The translations under genes were made by a program, and so were the position numbers. The notes below the pieces were generated by a model. The model saw only the letters and a program-made list of their open reading frames with translations, had not been told where the DNA came from and did no database searches. Shown in pieces: positions 49,597 through 60,360 of a DNA stretch of 64,000 nucleotides (positions are counted from its first letter, which is position 1; each line of letters opens with the position of its first letter). Where the stretch lies: positions 667,540 through 731,539 of the forward strand of contig SCFE01000066.1 in NCBI GenBank assembly GCA_004352715.1, in the 5' to 3' direction. The stretch is from Hofstenia miamia. Lineage: Eukaryota > Xenacoelomorpha > Acoela.

Positions 49597-49837
49597 CTTC
49601 ATCCATTTCGTCCTCCTGACGACTGTTGGTGTGTTCAGATTTGACGGTGTCTTTGCTACGATCACTTTCAGCGTTTTCGGATGAGTTACTGCGCATGGCG
49701 TGCATGGCTTGTAGAGTTGGTCGCACAGTAGCTACCTCTTCACTAGATGCTGGAGGCGATGGCTTGCGTTCCTCCACTTCATGTTCGCCTCGATCACTTA
49801 TTTGATCACTTTGTGAATTGACATCTATTTTCGGAAT
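49597..49837 (-). CDS. Coding exon, acidic Ser/Glu-rich protein (possible SLC16 tail)
   Basis: Seen: minus-strand exon with acceptor ATCGTGTTTAG and a strong donor GATGAAG/GTAAGAAA. It has 241 open bases starting in phase 0 and ending one base into a codon, which fits the 35456-35740 exon. Residues include IPKIDVNSQSDQISDRGEHE, RKPSPPASSEEVATV, MHAMRSNSSENAESDRS and TNSRQEDEMDE. Low complexity, acidic, no membrane segment: likely a disordered cytoplasmic region. Its phase-0 start would accept a join from the transporter exon at 53461 (…NTM), but that donor is weak. Half of this exon is repeated at 49919-50039 beyond a 70-N gap. Confidence 0.78.
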
Positions 49838-49848
49838 CTAAACACGAT

Positions 49849-49918
49849 NNNNNNNNNNNNNNNNNNNNNNNNNNNNNNNNNNNNNNNNNNNNNNNNNNNN
49901 NNNNNNNNNNNNNNNNNN
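49849..49918. other. Assembly gap (70 N)
   Basis: Flanked by the same 121 bases on both sides, so probably a failed merge of two overlapping contigs. Confidence 0.99.
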
Positions 49919-50039
49919 GTAGCTACCTCTTCACTAGATGCTGGAGGCAATGGCTTGCGTTCCTCCACTTCATGTTCGCCTCGATCACTTATTTGATCAC
50001 TTTGTGAATTGACATCTATTTTCGGAATCTAAACACGAT
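49919..50039 (-). repeat. Duplicate of the exon start and its acceptor
   Basis: 121 bases matching 49728-49848 with one visible change (GGAGGCAATGG against GGAGGCGATGG; on the coding strand a Ser or neighbouring codon is affected). The remainder of the exon is absent, so it is not a second functional exon. Most likely an allele left by the assembly. Confidence 0.9.
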
Positions 50040-53000
50040 ATCTTTAAAAATTATCATGAAAATAGCATTTGCTAAATAGTTTCATATCAAAATTCACTGT
50101 AGACTGCAAGTTAACTTTATAATTACTGATTATATTTTTCTCTCAATTTTGAATAGATTTAAGCAGACAAAGCACGTTTATCGTTGTTCTCGGTAACCGA
50201 GCTCTTAGGGCATCCTTTGTTTCAATACACACGGGAATTAGACAATTTGCGAAATCATTGAAATATAGTTACTGATATAATGTGTGCTACAGAAATATTT
50301 TACGAAATGAAGTAACACTTAATAAACCTCAAAAATAAGTTCTTAAATATAACGAATAGTTCTAACCAGGGTTGGACGCGCAATTTAGCAACTGTTTATC
50401 CAGAGCTGTACTCCTAAATAATTAACACGGAGGGCTCTAAATTCGAACACTGCATTTTGATGTAATATTTTGACCAAATTAAATTTCTCAACAAAAAAAT
50501 CCACGACTAAACATCGTAATATAACCTTAACAAGGGGGCTGGGTCCTCAATCTCCCTCTGCGCACCGTTTCGTAGGCGATAAATCAATTAATATGACACA
50601 CATATGTGAAATAAGAAAACTAATAACATGTATGTAGCGAGGTTTTCCNCCCCCCCCCCCCCCCCCCAGTACACCTCTGTAGTTATTCGAATTTCACTTG
50701 TGAAATGACACATACGGATCTCTAATTATTTCAAAACACATGCATGCTACTCATAAGCAGCCGAAACATGAGTTCAAACAGGGTGAAAGAGATAATCTTT
50801 TTACCGCATTTGGTGTAGCGGTACGAGACAAGTAGTATTTAGAAATTGCGCCGAAACTGGTAAAGAATAATTCAAATTGTGTAAAATCATTCAAATTGAA
50901 TTTTGGCGTTTTCATTGAAATAGAAATCTAATAAGCAAATGAACAAGTAAATTGGAAAGCTCTCCGAAAGACCAAATTTTTACTAAGCAGCTCAATTTCC
51001 CTGACTGGTATTCACGGAATCGTAAAATAAGTTTCGTAGGCGATAAATCAATTAATATGACACACATATGTGAAATAAGAAAACTAATAACATGTATGTA
51101 GCGAGGTTTTCCATAAACTGAAACATACTTTGAGATTTTCTCTGTCCATTAAAGTTTCGATTTTTACATAAAAAATGTTAAAGCTTTCTTAACGAGACAT
51201 TGTGACGATAATTGCAGAGAAAATGTAGTAAAACTTTCTAAATGAGGGAATATGTGGATTATGACGTAATTTAACGAAGTAAGATCAGTAAATCACTGGT
51301 CTTGATGACAGGGGAGGCACTTCTTAAATCATACGTTGGGTAGATACATCCGACACATCTCGCAGAATTGTAAAATATATGTCTCACGAAAACCGACAAA
51401 AAAACAATAAACTTTAAAAAAATTCATTTCATTTTCCAGTAGAGTACTAGTCATATTAATTCCATAATTATACTTTATAGATAATTTTTCAATGGTTTAC
51501 ATTATAGCTGTCTTATGTTAAATCTTTGCATTGTAAATTCAAATTTCCTGTAAATTTTTTGATAGAATGTAGCCTTCCCTTCCGTGGCCGTCTGGAGAGT
51601 ACCTTGAAAACTATCTCAATAAATATACATGGTATATAAAACAACAAAAACTGAAATTTAGCGTGAAAACTTTAGTATATTCATAACTTTCTGAATGAAT
51701 GCACTCAAAAGTTACAAAAATTTTGATACTCAAAATGTGAGCTAAAATCCCATCACTTCAATGAAAATTACATTAAAACTTACATTTTTTGTAACGAGAT
51801 TTTTAAAAATTGTGAACAGCAATATTAGTGAAAATCCTGTATCTAATCATACAAAAATTGGTAACGATAATAAACTTTTTATCGTTAAATCCAACTTTTA
51901 CAAACCATATTCATTTATGTAGATAATTTTTAAGGTCACCGTTCACAGGATTATAATAAAAAGGGAACTAAATCTTGAACTTAAATGCAAAAATTGAACA
52001 TAATGCCAAAAATCAAAGCTCTAATGTAAAACATTGCAAAAATATGATGTAAAGTATAATTATGCATTGAATTTGACCAGTACATGTTAAAATAACAATT
52101 GAATGAATTTTAAACTAAAATCTGTGAAAACCTCACTTAGAGCAATATCATATTCCAATATTATTATTACAATTTTGAAAAAAATATTGGCATTGGCTAA
52201 AACTAAGAAATTCGAGAATCTACATAAATACAGTTATTTTAAAATAAATTAATTCAATCATGCTCACAAAGCTCTTCAAGATTTCTAACTAAAGAGTCAT
52301 TTTACAGGCTTAGCCTGAGAAATTCAAATCTTAAATTAAATGGAAATAACGGTCATTGACGTCACATTCTTGATAGGTGATAAACAGTTGCTGAGCGATT
52401 AGAACGGATTACATTCATGTAACATGCCGCACTATAAAAATAAATGTACTTGAAAAAAGAATGTGTTTCAATAGAGTCTTAGCTCTGTTAAAACAATTAT
52501 ATATACATTGATCATTATTTTCGTGACAGCTATCTACTGATTATATCTACGTTAGCCATCCAATCAGATTTCCTGTCACACTCTAATCTCCACAACAATG
52601 CATTTGTTTCCTTATAATCTCAGTTATTTTTGGCAATGGCGTAGCAAGGTCTACTTAACGATTAATGTCACTCCTTGCATTATATCCATGGTTATTGTTA
52701 TATGTTAGCACTGTAATTTGCACTATACCAATTGTTATGTTAGTTAACATACTGAGTAATTGCCAATCAGACATTGTAAACTCGAGAGCAGTGCTAAATT
52801 ATAGGTTTCTGAAATTTTTAAAAAATTTTTTCACAGATTTTCACAAAGAATGTCTATATAGTCATTATCAACGAATGCATACAAAACATAAAGGAAAACA
52901 ATGAGTGGGCATAAAAAATCCAAAATGTAAGCAATTTCATTAAAACGATAATGCCATCGAAGGCTTACTTTAGACAAGAGAAATAGTGTCATATTCGGCT

Positions 53001-53427
53001 CGTATTGGTTAATTTCAATCGGTTATGGGGTGTCTTGCCCTTCCAGAGGAATTGTACACTTACAGGAAGGCAACTGATTGCCAATGGCGGCATCCCCGAT
53101 GTACTGGTAGTGACCATGGGTGTTGGGAGCCTGCTATAGTGAGTTAGCCGTAAAAGGGACCAGCAGGGAACTACTACAAACCAGCCTTCATGCTTCCAAG
53201 ACCTAACACACCCCACGAACACATTTTGTGTGGCGAGGTCACAACTTTCAATATTATATAAATTGACTGCTATGAAATTCATGAAAAAAATATTCCAATA
53301 TTTGATTAAATTACTTTTTAAATAACTACTTGCTTCACCCGGGGGCCAAAATAAATGAAATCTTCGGAATAACAATAAATTTAGTCACAATTCTTCTTTA
53401 ATCGTATAGATTGTTGAAAGATAAATA
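50040..53427. other. Intronic or intergenic AT-rich stretch
   Basis: Lies between the transporter exon and the 49.6 kb exon. It contains a poly-C run after an N (50649-50668), an 82-bp duplication (50567-50648 and 51031-51112), a TE-end-like GGCAATGGCGTAGCAAGG near 52634, and a plus 79-codon frame at 52665-52904 with one hydrophobic stretch but no known family. The GC-richer part at 53020-53250 encodes nothing I recognise. Confidence 0.4.
50567..50648 (+). repeat. 82-bp direct duplication ending at an N / poly-C run
   Basis: GTTTCGTAGGCGATAAATCA through GCGAGGTTTTCC recurs exactly at 51031-51112. The first copy ends against an N and a run of about 18 C, suggesting a misassembled contig end. 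Confidence 0.95.
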
Positions 53428-53663
53428 TCAACAAAAAAAGATGTAACGAATTAAAAGTACCATGGTATTTCTGTTAGTTGGTGTGAGGGAAGACGGCGGC
53501 AGTGGTTTAGCTACAACTGTCTGTGGTTTGTTGTGTGTGACTTTTTGAGATGTACAACAGAGCCAAAGATGGAATTGAAGCAGAGAAGCAAGGACCAAAC
53601 ATCCTCCACTGGAAACAAGTGCCACTGTGATAAGACTGAAACCGCTACCATCGTGTACGAATA
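53428..53663 (-). CDS. Monocarboxylate transporter-like protein (SLC16 family), C-terminal exon
   Basis: Seen: follows a 45-nt intron. It encodes LFVHDGSGFSLITVALVSSG and a hydrophobic helix (CLVLASLLQFHLWLCC), then a polar tail (SQKVTHNKPQTVVAKPLPPS) and a stop at 53428. Known: in SLC16 transporters the GPPIAG.l.D.TGSY...F block leads into TM11-TM12; the HDGSGF motif fits that place, so this is the last membrane part, with the tail facing the cytoplasm. SLC16 proteins carry lactate, pyruvate, other monocarboxylates or related solutes across the plasma membrane; the substrate cannot be read here. A possible internal donor (ACCATG/GTACTT at 53461/53460, phase 0, weak) could instead splice onward to the exon at 49837. 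Tail length is therefore uncertain. Confidence 0.8.
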
Positions 53664-53708
53664 CTAAATACTTGCACATAATTGCGTGTGTGCACAGGAA
53701 ATACTTAC
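53664..53708 (-). other. Very short intron (45 nt) in the transporter gene
   Basis: Seen: minus strand GTAAGTATTT...AAGTATTTAG. The length is divisible by three and contains no stop, so the frame would also read through. With it removed, the protein reads GAPIILFVHDGSGF, which fits the SLC16 pattern; with it kept, 15 residues rich in Cys (CKYFLCTHAIMCKY) are inserted between TM10 and TM11. Confidence 0.65.
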
Positions 53709-53865
53709 AAATAATTGGAGCACCGAGCAAGTAACCTACACCTCGCGACACACATGTGAGAGACCACGAGTGGGCGAAAAGTTTATTGCCTACTAATTCT
53801 GCAGTACATGTGATAACAAGGCATCGAGCAGCACCCGAACACAAACCGAAAATCACCGCAAACAA
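53709..53865 (-). CDS. Monocarboxylate transporter-like protein (SLC16 family), TM9-TM10 exon
   Basis: Seen: acceptor AACGTTACAG, donor CCAATTATTT/GTAAGTATT; 157 bases. It encodes LFAVIFGLCSGAARCLVITC, TAELVGNKLFAHSWSLTCVS and RGVGYLLGAPII. Known: this is the SLC16 stretch 'FGffsG...l..e.vG...l..a.Gl.....GigyllGpPi', with the conserved Gly-x-Pro-Ile after TM10. The exon starts in phase 0 and fits 62115, though about ten residues normally found between the two (after the '...GV..ml' helix) are not present, suggesting an unseen small exon. Confidence 0.85.
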
Positions 53866-53911
53866 CTGTAACGTTCGAAAGTTTGTGCGAGTCGCTGTCT
53901 AAAAAGAGCAA

Positions 53912-53931
53912 CTATATACATATATATACAC

Positions 53932-53966
<35 letters not shown>

Positions 53967-54135
53967 GGCTAGGGGNNNNNNNNNNNNNNNNNNNNNNNNN
54001 NNNNNNNNNNNNNNNNNNNNNNNNNNNNNNNNNNNNNNNNNNNNNNNNNNNNNNNNNNNNNNNNNNNNNNNNNNNNNNNNNNNNNNNNNNNNNNNNNNNN
54101 TTATATATATATATATATATATAATGGCTAGGGGA
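53912..54135. repeat. (TA)n microsatellite with a 125-N gap and repeated flank
   Basis: TA repeats at 53912-53964 and 54101-54123 surround N at 53976-54100. The string TATATAATGGCTAGGGG occurs on both sides, so the gap edges overlap and the true distance is uncertain. Confidence 0.9.
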
Positions 54136-55029
54136 GTTGACTTCGTTTTCGATGAATGCTGACTGATCTTGTTTGCAAGGCTAGCTTGATATCCAATAAA
54201 AACGGCCTTTTTATAATGACATTTCATAAAAATTACACAATCCAAAAATATGTACATTAAAAAGAGTATCAAGACAAATTTCCTCAAACTTCAATTATCT
54301 TTTCAGGGTCAGATTTAACCTGCCTATATTAACTTAATATGACCAAAGTTTAAACTTTAGAAAGAGTTAATACAAGAAATACATACAGGATTTTAACACC
54401 ATCGTGGTATCAATTAAGAAAAATGTTTATACAAAACTAATTTACAATCAGAAATTAACAACCTATCCTGGATCCACCAAGCAGACGATCGTGATGACCG
54501 TCGAATTTTTTTTGGAGCTATGGGAATTTAAAAATTATGCATGACAATGCAACACCGAATAAATAAAGGGCTTTTTTGGAAGACAATCAATTTGCTCGGG
54601 TAGTGCAATCTTTATACTCTCCTCATTTGAAAGAATATAACATTTAACACCATAGAACAAGAATATTTGTGAACAACAACCTGGTCCCATTTAACCGTGC
54701 AACATTAACAAAGGATTTGGCTCATTACAGGTCTAACCTTAGAAATGATTTTGATACCGTTTAGAACTTCGTTGTCATCGTTGTCAATGTAAATATTGTT
54801 GGATCGTGGGAAACTATGATGATGAAATCTTTATAAAATGTTGTCAATGTAACACGACCGTTTATATTGGGTATTCTTATATATGCTACCATGCACTCTG
54901 ATACTTAATGAATGTATCATGATCTATTTAATTAACATGGGCCTGAACCTGGCAGCAAAGTGCAATGCAGTAAATACTGTAATTACCAGTCGTTACCACT
55001 AGAGGAGTGCCATTAACAAATGCTTTGCT

Positions 55030-55239
55030 TTAACACTAGAAACGCGACTATAGGTCAAAATCACCTATAAAACTTTTTTTTAATTAACTAAAAACACTAG
55101 CAGGTACATATACTTCGAATTATTTTGATAATCTCATTGAATTTGCTGTTAGTAGAAATATTTTTTCTATTCAAAAATTTTGCATTTGAGACAACAGATG
55201 TAAATATATTCTCAAGGAGTGTCGCCGTTCTAGTGTTAA
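55030..55239. mobile_element. piggyBac-type MITE
   Basis: Seen: TTAA (55030-55033) then CACTAGAAACGCGAC; at the other end, reverse-complemented, TTAA (55236-55239) then CACTAGAACGGCGAC. About 15-bp inverted repeats with target TTAA on each side, 210 bases in all, no coding content. Known: TTAA target duplication is the piggyBac signature. Confidence 0.7.
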
Positions 55240-55892
55240 GATTCCGAATCGTATTAATTCAGTAAGCCGTAGACCGTGTTGAAGTGCAACGTGAATGCTT
55301 AACAAACTTGTTAGAGGACAATAGAGTGAATTCGAACGATTATGCTTTTTTCTCCTCTACATTTGCTTTTAACAATTTTCCTGATAATGATAAGATCTAA
55401 ATCAATGAAAGTTAAGCTATTCATATATATTCCCATTTCAATTCACTAAATAATAATTACTTAAAGAGAAATTCAACTAGTTAAAACGTAACCCGCGTTT
55501 TCTATTGATTTTCGAACTTCGCTGATATTTAATCGATTCCATTTATTATTATACTGGGAATTAATCTCTATTGAATGAGGTAATGCGCTTTAATAAAATC
55601 AACAAGGTAATCGTAACAACCAATAAAAATGCAGTTTATATGAGACATTCCACTCGCACATTTTCGTTCAAGATAAGGGTTATATTCATTGTGCTGATCT
55701 GCACAGGCCCGTAGCTAGCATTATCACATAAGGGGGCGACACACCTTCAAAAGGGACTAATTGGAATTTCGACTTTCCTTAAAATTTAAATTAATATTTT
55801 ACCAAGACTGGGAACTTTTTTGCTTCCTCCCACACTAACAGTATTTTCATAGAATATGAAAGTTTGCATTGGAAACAGGAAACAGGATTGGT

Positions 55893-56105
55893 GACTTTGG
55901 TTCAGGATTTAGGTCTATGAAATGATCAAAATTTAGGTTCGATATTTAAGGAACATCAATTTGCGACTTTTTGGTTTAGGGCTTAGATCTATAAAAAATA
56001 TTAATTTACGTTTTTAGGTTTAGGAAACGTGGATTTCTGACTTTGGTTTAGGGTTTTGGTCTATAAAAATAATAATATAGGTTAGGGTTATGGTTAAAAT
56101 TGCGT
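55893..56105 (+). repeat. Degenerate tandem repeat, three units of about 72 bp
   Basis: Units begin GACTTTGGTTCAGGATTTAG (55893), GACTTTTTGGTTTAGGGCTT (55965) and GACTTTGGTTTAGGGTTTTG (56039), each followed by a GTCTATRAAA-like string. Confidence 0.75.
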
Positions 56106-56286
56106 GAAGAATAGATTCTAAAAAGTGAAGTTTAATCTGGTGGAATAAAGAACTATCCGGGAAACACCGAAAAATAAAAAAATTGACGGGGATTGGGGTT
56201 AGGCCTAAATATATGTTTTCAATAAAAACATTCCATGTTCTATAAAAATAATGTTAGTGCGGGGAGGGGGGGGGGGGGGCAAAAAA

Positions 56287-56490
56287 NNNNNNNNNNNNNN
56301 NNNNNNNNNNNNNNNNNNNNNNNNNNNNNNNNNNNNNNNNNNNNNNNNNNNNNNNNNNNNNNNNNNNNNNNNNNNNNNNNNNNNNNNNNNNNNNNNNNNN
56401 NNNNNNNNNNNNNNNNNNNNNNNNNNNNNNNNNNNNNNNNNNNNNNNNNNNNNNNNNNNNNNNNNNNNNNNNNNNNNNNNNNNNNNNNNN
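56287..56490. other. Assembly gap (204 N)
   Basis: Begins after a poly-G run (56259-56279) and AAAAAA, a typical sequencing drop-out context. Confidence 0.99.
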
Positions 56491-57776
56491 AAAAAGATCC
56501 CAAGACAGCATTTTAATCTTATGTTGCATGCATGGGTGTACGCGGGATTTTCCAACGGGACAAGTAATCTAGTAGTGATCAAGTGACTAAACAAAAGCGA
56601 GACAAAGGCCCGCGAAAATTTTTTGAAAATAGAAACAAAATAGACCCTAGAAATGAATTTACGACTCATTCAGAGCAAAATTACAACAATTGAATTAACA
56701 AATTTTAGTTTGTTGTCAAGGAGAAGTTGCCTGACCTTCCAGGAAGGTTGGGGTTCGTCCCCCTAACCCCCGTGGCTATGGACTGGGATCTGAAGCAGAA
56801 TCTATGTATTTTAATGCGTAAGAAATCGTCAAAATATACGTTAAAATATGCTTTACAATGCGAAATATGTGTAAAAATATGCGTAAAACATTTTGACATA
56901 TTAAATATTTTATTAGTTTGTTCCTCAATCACATAAATCATATTTCAGTTTTGCAATTGTCAGAGACATCTGTTGTGGGGTTTGGACTTGTTCCAACTCT
57001 GATAACATCCTCTATCTACCGAAATAAGGGTTGCCTTGTGGTATACTGGAGCATCGCATTAATATATCCAGAATCAACTTTATGTTCTTGGAGAAAATTT
57101 TTGCAAAGTTTCACATAATTTACTCGCTAGATTGCTTATAATTAATCACAGGTTTGAGATTCACCGGCTGAGTAATGTTTTAATATAATCAGAACCATAC
57201 AATTTTTGGCTTGGATTCTTTGGAAAAAGGAATACATTCTACAATACCTTACCAATTTGCAGAATCTGACGACGGAAACAACAACGGATACTACTCACGC
57301 GTACACATTTATCCGTGAATAACTACTATCGGGTATGAAATGGGTATTCTTTCCATTCCACATGTGCATTTTGAATAAGAATGTTTGTACAAACACTTTA
57401 AAACACTAAGATCACTAAAATGTTTTAAAATATTAGAATATAAAAAACGCGAATTAGGTTCAAAAAATAATAGAAAACGGGTAGAAATTTATCAGCAGCA
57501 AAGAAAATTTCATTCTCGGACACGGACGAGTACGTATAAAAAATTTTACGTATCTGTGGGCACAGCTAAGAAAGTATTTTGGACAGGTGGGTGCAGCACT
57601 AAGCAAGACTTACCGGCACATCATCACCAATTCGTTGTAAATTGAGTAATTAAACTACACAACTTTGGTTGAAAAATACATTCACGTTCATTAAATAACT
57701 TGTTTGAATGATAATTTGAATTAGCAAAAAAATTAAGCGCATGTACTATGCAGAAGCATATCTTCATAACGTACTT

Positions 57777-57850
57777 AAAGACAAGAACATAATTATCAAT
57801 TCTAACTGTTAATAAAGACAAGAACATAATTATCAATTCTAACTGTTAAT
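57777..57850 (+). repeat. Tandem duplication, two perfect units of 37 bp
   Basis: AAAGACAAGAACATAATTAT... repeated at 57777 and 57814 with no difference. Confidence 0.97.
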
Positions 57851-58566
57851 AAAATGGCCCTTGTTTTAAATTTAGCTACATTGTGGTAAGCAACAGTGCA
57901 ACCATGCAATGAACAGTTCAAGTGGATTTTGATTTTTATCTAATCGGCTGCCTATTTCCGCAAATCATCCGCCATATACTGTAAATATCTGTACCGCTCA
58001 CCTATACCTTGTTTAATAAAAAAATGGACATTTAAATGACCAATTTCTTTAAGACCAACAATATTCTCGGTAGCCATCTGGAATAAAAATTGGCAAAGAT
58101 CTTTCCAGGAAATGCAAAAAAAATATTCAATCTGTATTACTGGAAATGCAATATATATGTAAAAGAACCCCTTATAAATCCAAATTCATTTCAAAAAACC
58201 TGGAGCCAGTTAACGAAAAAATAGTGCCTTCATATTGTGTAGGTTTGCAAAGAGTCTAAATTTTATCTGCTCCCGTTATTTGAATAGACTTGCAATAATT
58301 AGGGGAAGCAAAATTACTCTCAAGTTCATTAATTATTCATATTTTTATCTCATTGAAGCAATTAGTTCATTGTCAATGTATACTATTTATGCAAAAAGTT
58401 TTAAACATATAACCGTTAACAAGTGCAAAGAAATACGCTAAACAGATTTCAATTCTAAACGACCGGATCCAACCGAAGAGCGACCGAAACTACTTCACTT
58501 TTTCCAACACAGCTTTGTATGTGTAGTATAAGCTTATATTGAATAATGTGAAAATACAAAACACAG

Positions 58567-58588
58567 TATATATATATATATATATATA
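58567..58588. repeat. (TA)n microsatellite
   Basis: Short uninterrupted TA run. Confidence 0.95.
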
Positions 58589-60209
58589 ATGTGGCGAATA
58601 TTTAATTCAACATGAAAGAAGATTTCTTCCATAATGATTATTTGTTGCAAAAGTGAGAAGTCAACAATGAAGATAAACACTTATATAAATATACATGTAT
58701 TAAGTATGTCAAACGTCATTAGTCATTTTTCGGGCTTTCCGATTCAATCGCTTAATCATATGAAGAAATATTAACAAAAATAATACAGCACCAATGACCT
58801 TCTAAAAACAGGCTGAAGTAATTCTTTGAAAATGCGCTCTTAAAACAGATTGGCAATTACGAAAAAAGGTAGTGTACTCAACTACAAAAGAACAACGGAT
58901 TTGTAAGTTATGAATTACAAGGCATTATTAGAAAAATATTTGATTTATCACGTTGTTAATAATTAATCAAAATCTCTGTCAACGGAATTAATTTTTAATA
59001 TATAAATGGAATTCCAAATTTAAGTTGAACCATCTCTTTCCCCGCGCTCTCATTCCCTCTACAAGTTTTTTTAACCAAAGCTGAGTGAATCGACAATTTT
59101 CAATAAGTACTCCGTTATCGCATCAAATATCAAGAAGAGTAACTGACCTCCGCTGTTTTTGCATTTGCTAACTTCGAGGGAGGGAATTTCTATTAGTCTA
59201 TATACTATTCAAAACTACTTATGTATATCTTTGATGTCTACCATTAGTAAACCCAGAGGCACATTATTTCAAGTCGGGAGGGCCATTAAATTTAGTTTGT
59301 TAGCAGAGCCAGCCGTTATTGTTGAAATTCAGGCTGGTATCGTTCGGTAAGCGAACATTTTTTTGCCGGAAATGGGACCATATGAAACATCATAAATTAT
59401 CACTTCAAAAGAAATGAAATTCTCTTAATAAACTTTCTAAAATTAATATATCTGAGAAATAGCCAATTCCAAAGGACTTAAATACCTCTGGTATGAAATA
59501 GGTTAAAATGCTATGATGTGAGTACTTCACTGGATATTGATTTCGGAAGCAAATCATCAAATGTTTTCCATAATTTAACTATCAGGGTTACAAGTTTATA
59601 TATTTTAAATTTAAATTTTGGGGATCACATTAAATTCATAGATGTACATAGAAATAGAAGTGTAGCCAAAAATTTCAAAAAGATGTGACCTTACAAAAAT
59701 GGTGCAAAAGTATTGACCTAAATTATAGGCCTACTTTTGGTAAATGTAACATCATATACAAATTTATTTTCCATCTCGTGATTATTTAGTCTTAAATAAT
59801 AAAAAACGTGTGAGATTTTGCAACGAACTCTGGAGTCCGTAGCCGTGTTTACATTTGGTAGTATTATTAGAGTTACACTATTTACTATAGTACCTGTTCT
59901 CTTACATGTACTTGCTGCTTCATTATTTTAGATTGTAAATAGTTGTGCAATAAATTACTTTATCATATAATGTTCTTTCGTTATTAACAAGTATTGCAGT
60001 TCTAGAGAAACAAAGTAAATGATGTCGTTGATGTTTCTATCTTTAAATAGTGTAATTGGAAATAGATCCGTCGATTTCGTTACACTTAAAAATTTTATAT
60101 AATCCTAAACAAAAATTAATAAGAATGCTACCTAAATTTATATTTTTTCGCTATTTTATATAATTTTTTCATTGTATCATACATGATCACAAAATGACTG
60201 ATGTTGAGC

Positions 60210-60360
60210 AGCACATGATTGGAGAGAGATCTAAGATATTTAAATAATCATTAAATAGAAGTGTATGTCGGGTCAGGTTCAATTAGTAAATGCTCGGTAT
60301 AGGACAGGCTTGGGAAGCAAAAATGTCGGTCTATACTAAACTCATATTGTCATTCTCTAT
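60210..60360. mobile_element. Diverged relative of the 34179-34404 MITE
   Basis: Shares, in the same orientation, a GGGTCAGGTT-like string, a TTGGGAAGCAAA-like string and the terminal ATATTGTCATTCTCTA (against GATATTGTCACTCTCT). The left end is not clear. Confidence 0.35.

Noticed and set aside
52989-53375. 128-codon minus ORF next to the transporter's last exon
   Set aside because: It starts inside 3' flanking DNA, has no domain and mixed composition, and no splice site joins it to the transporter frame.
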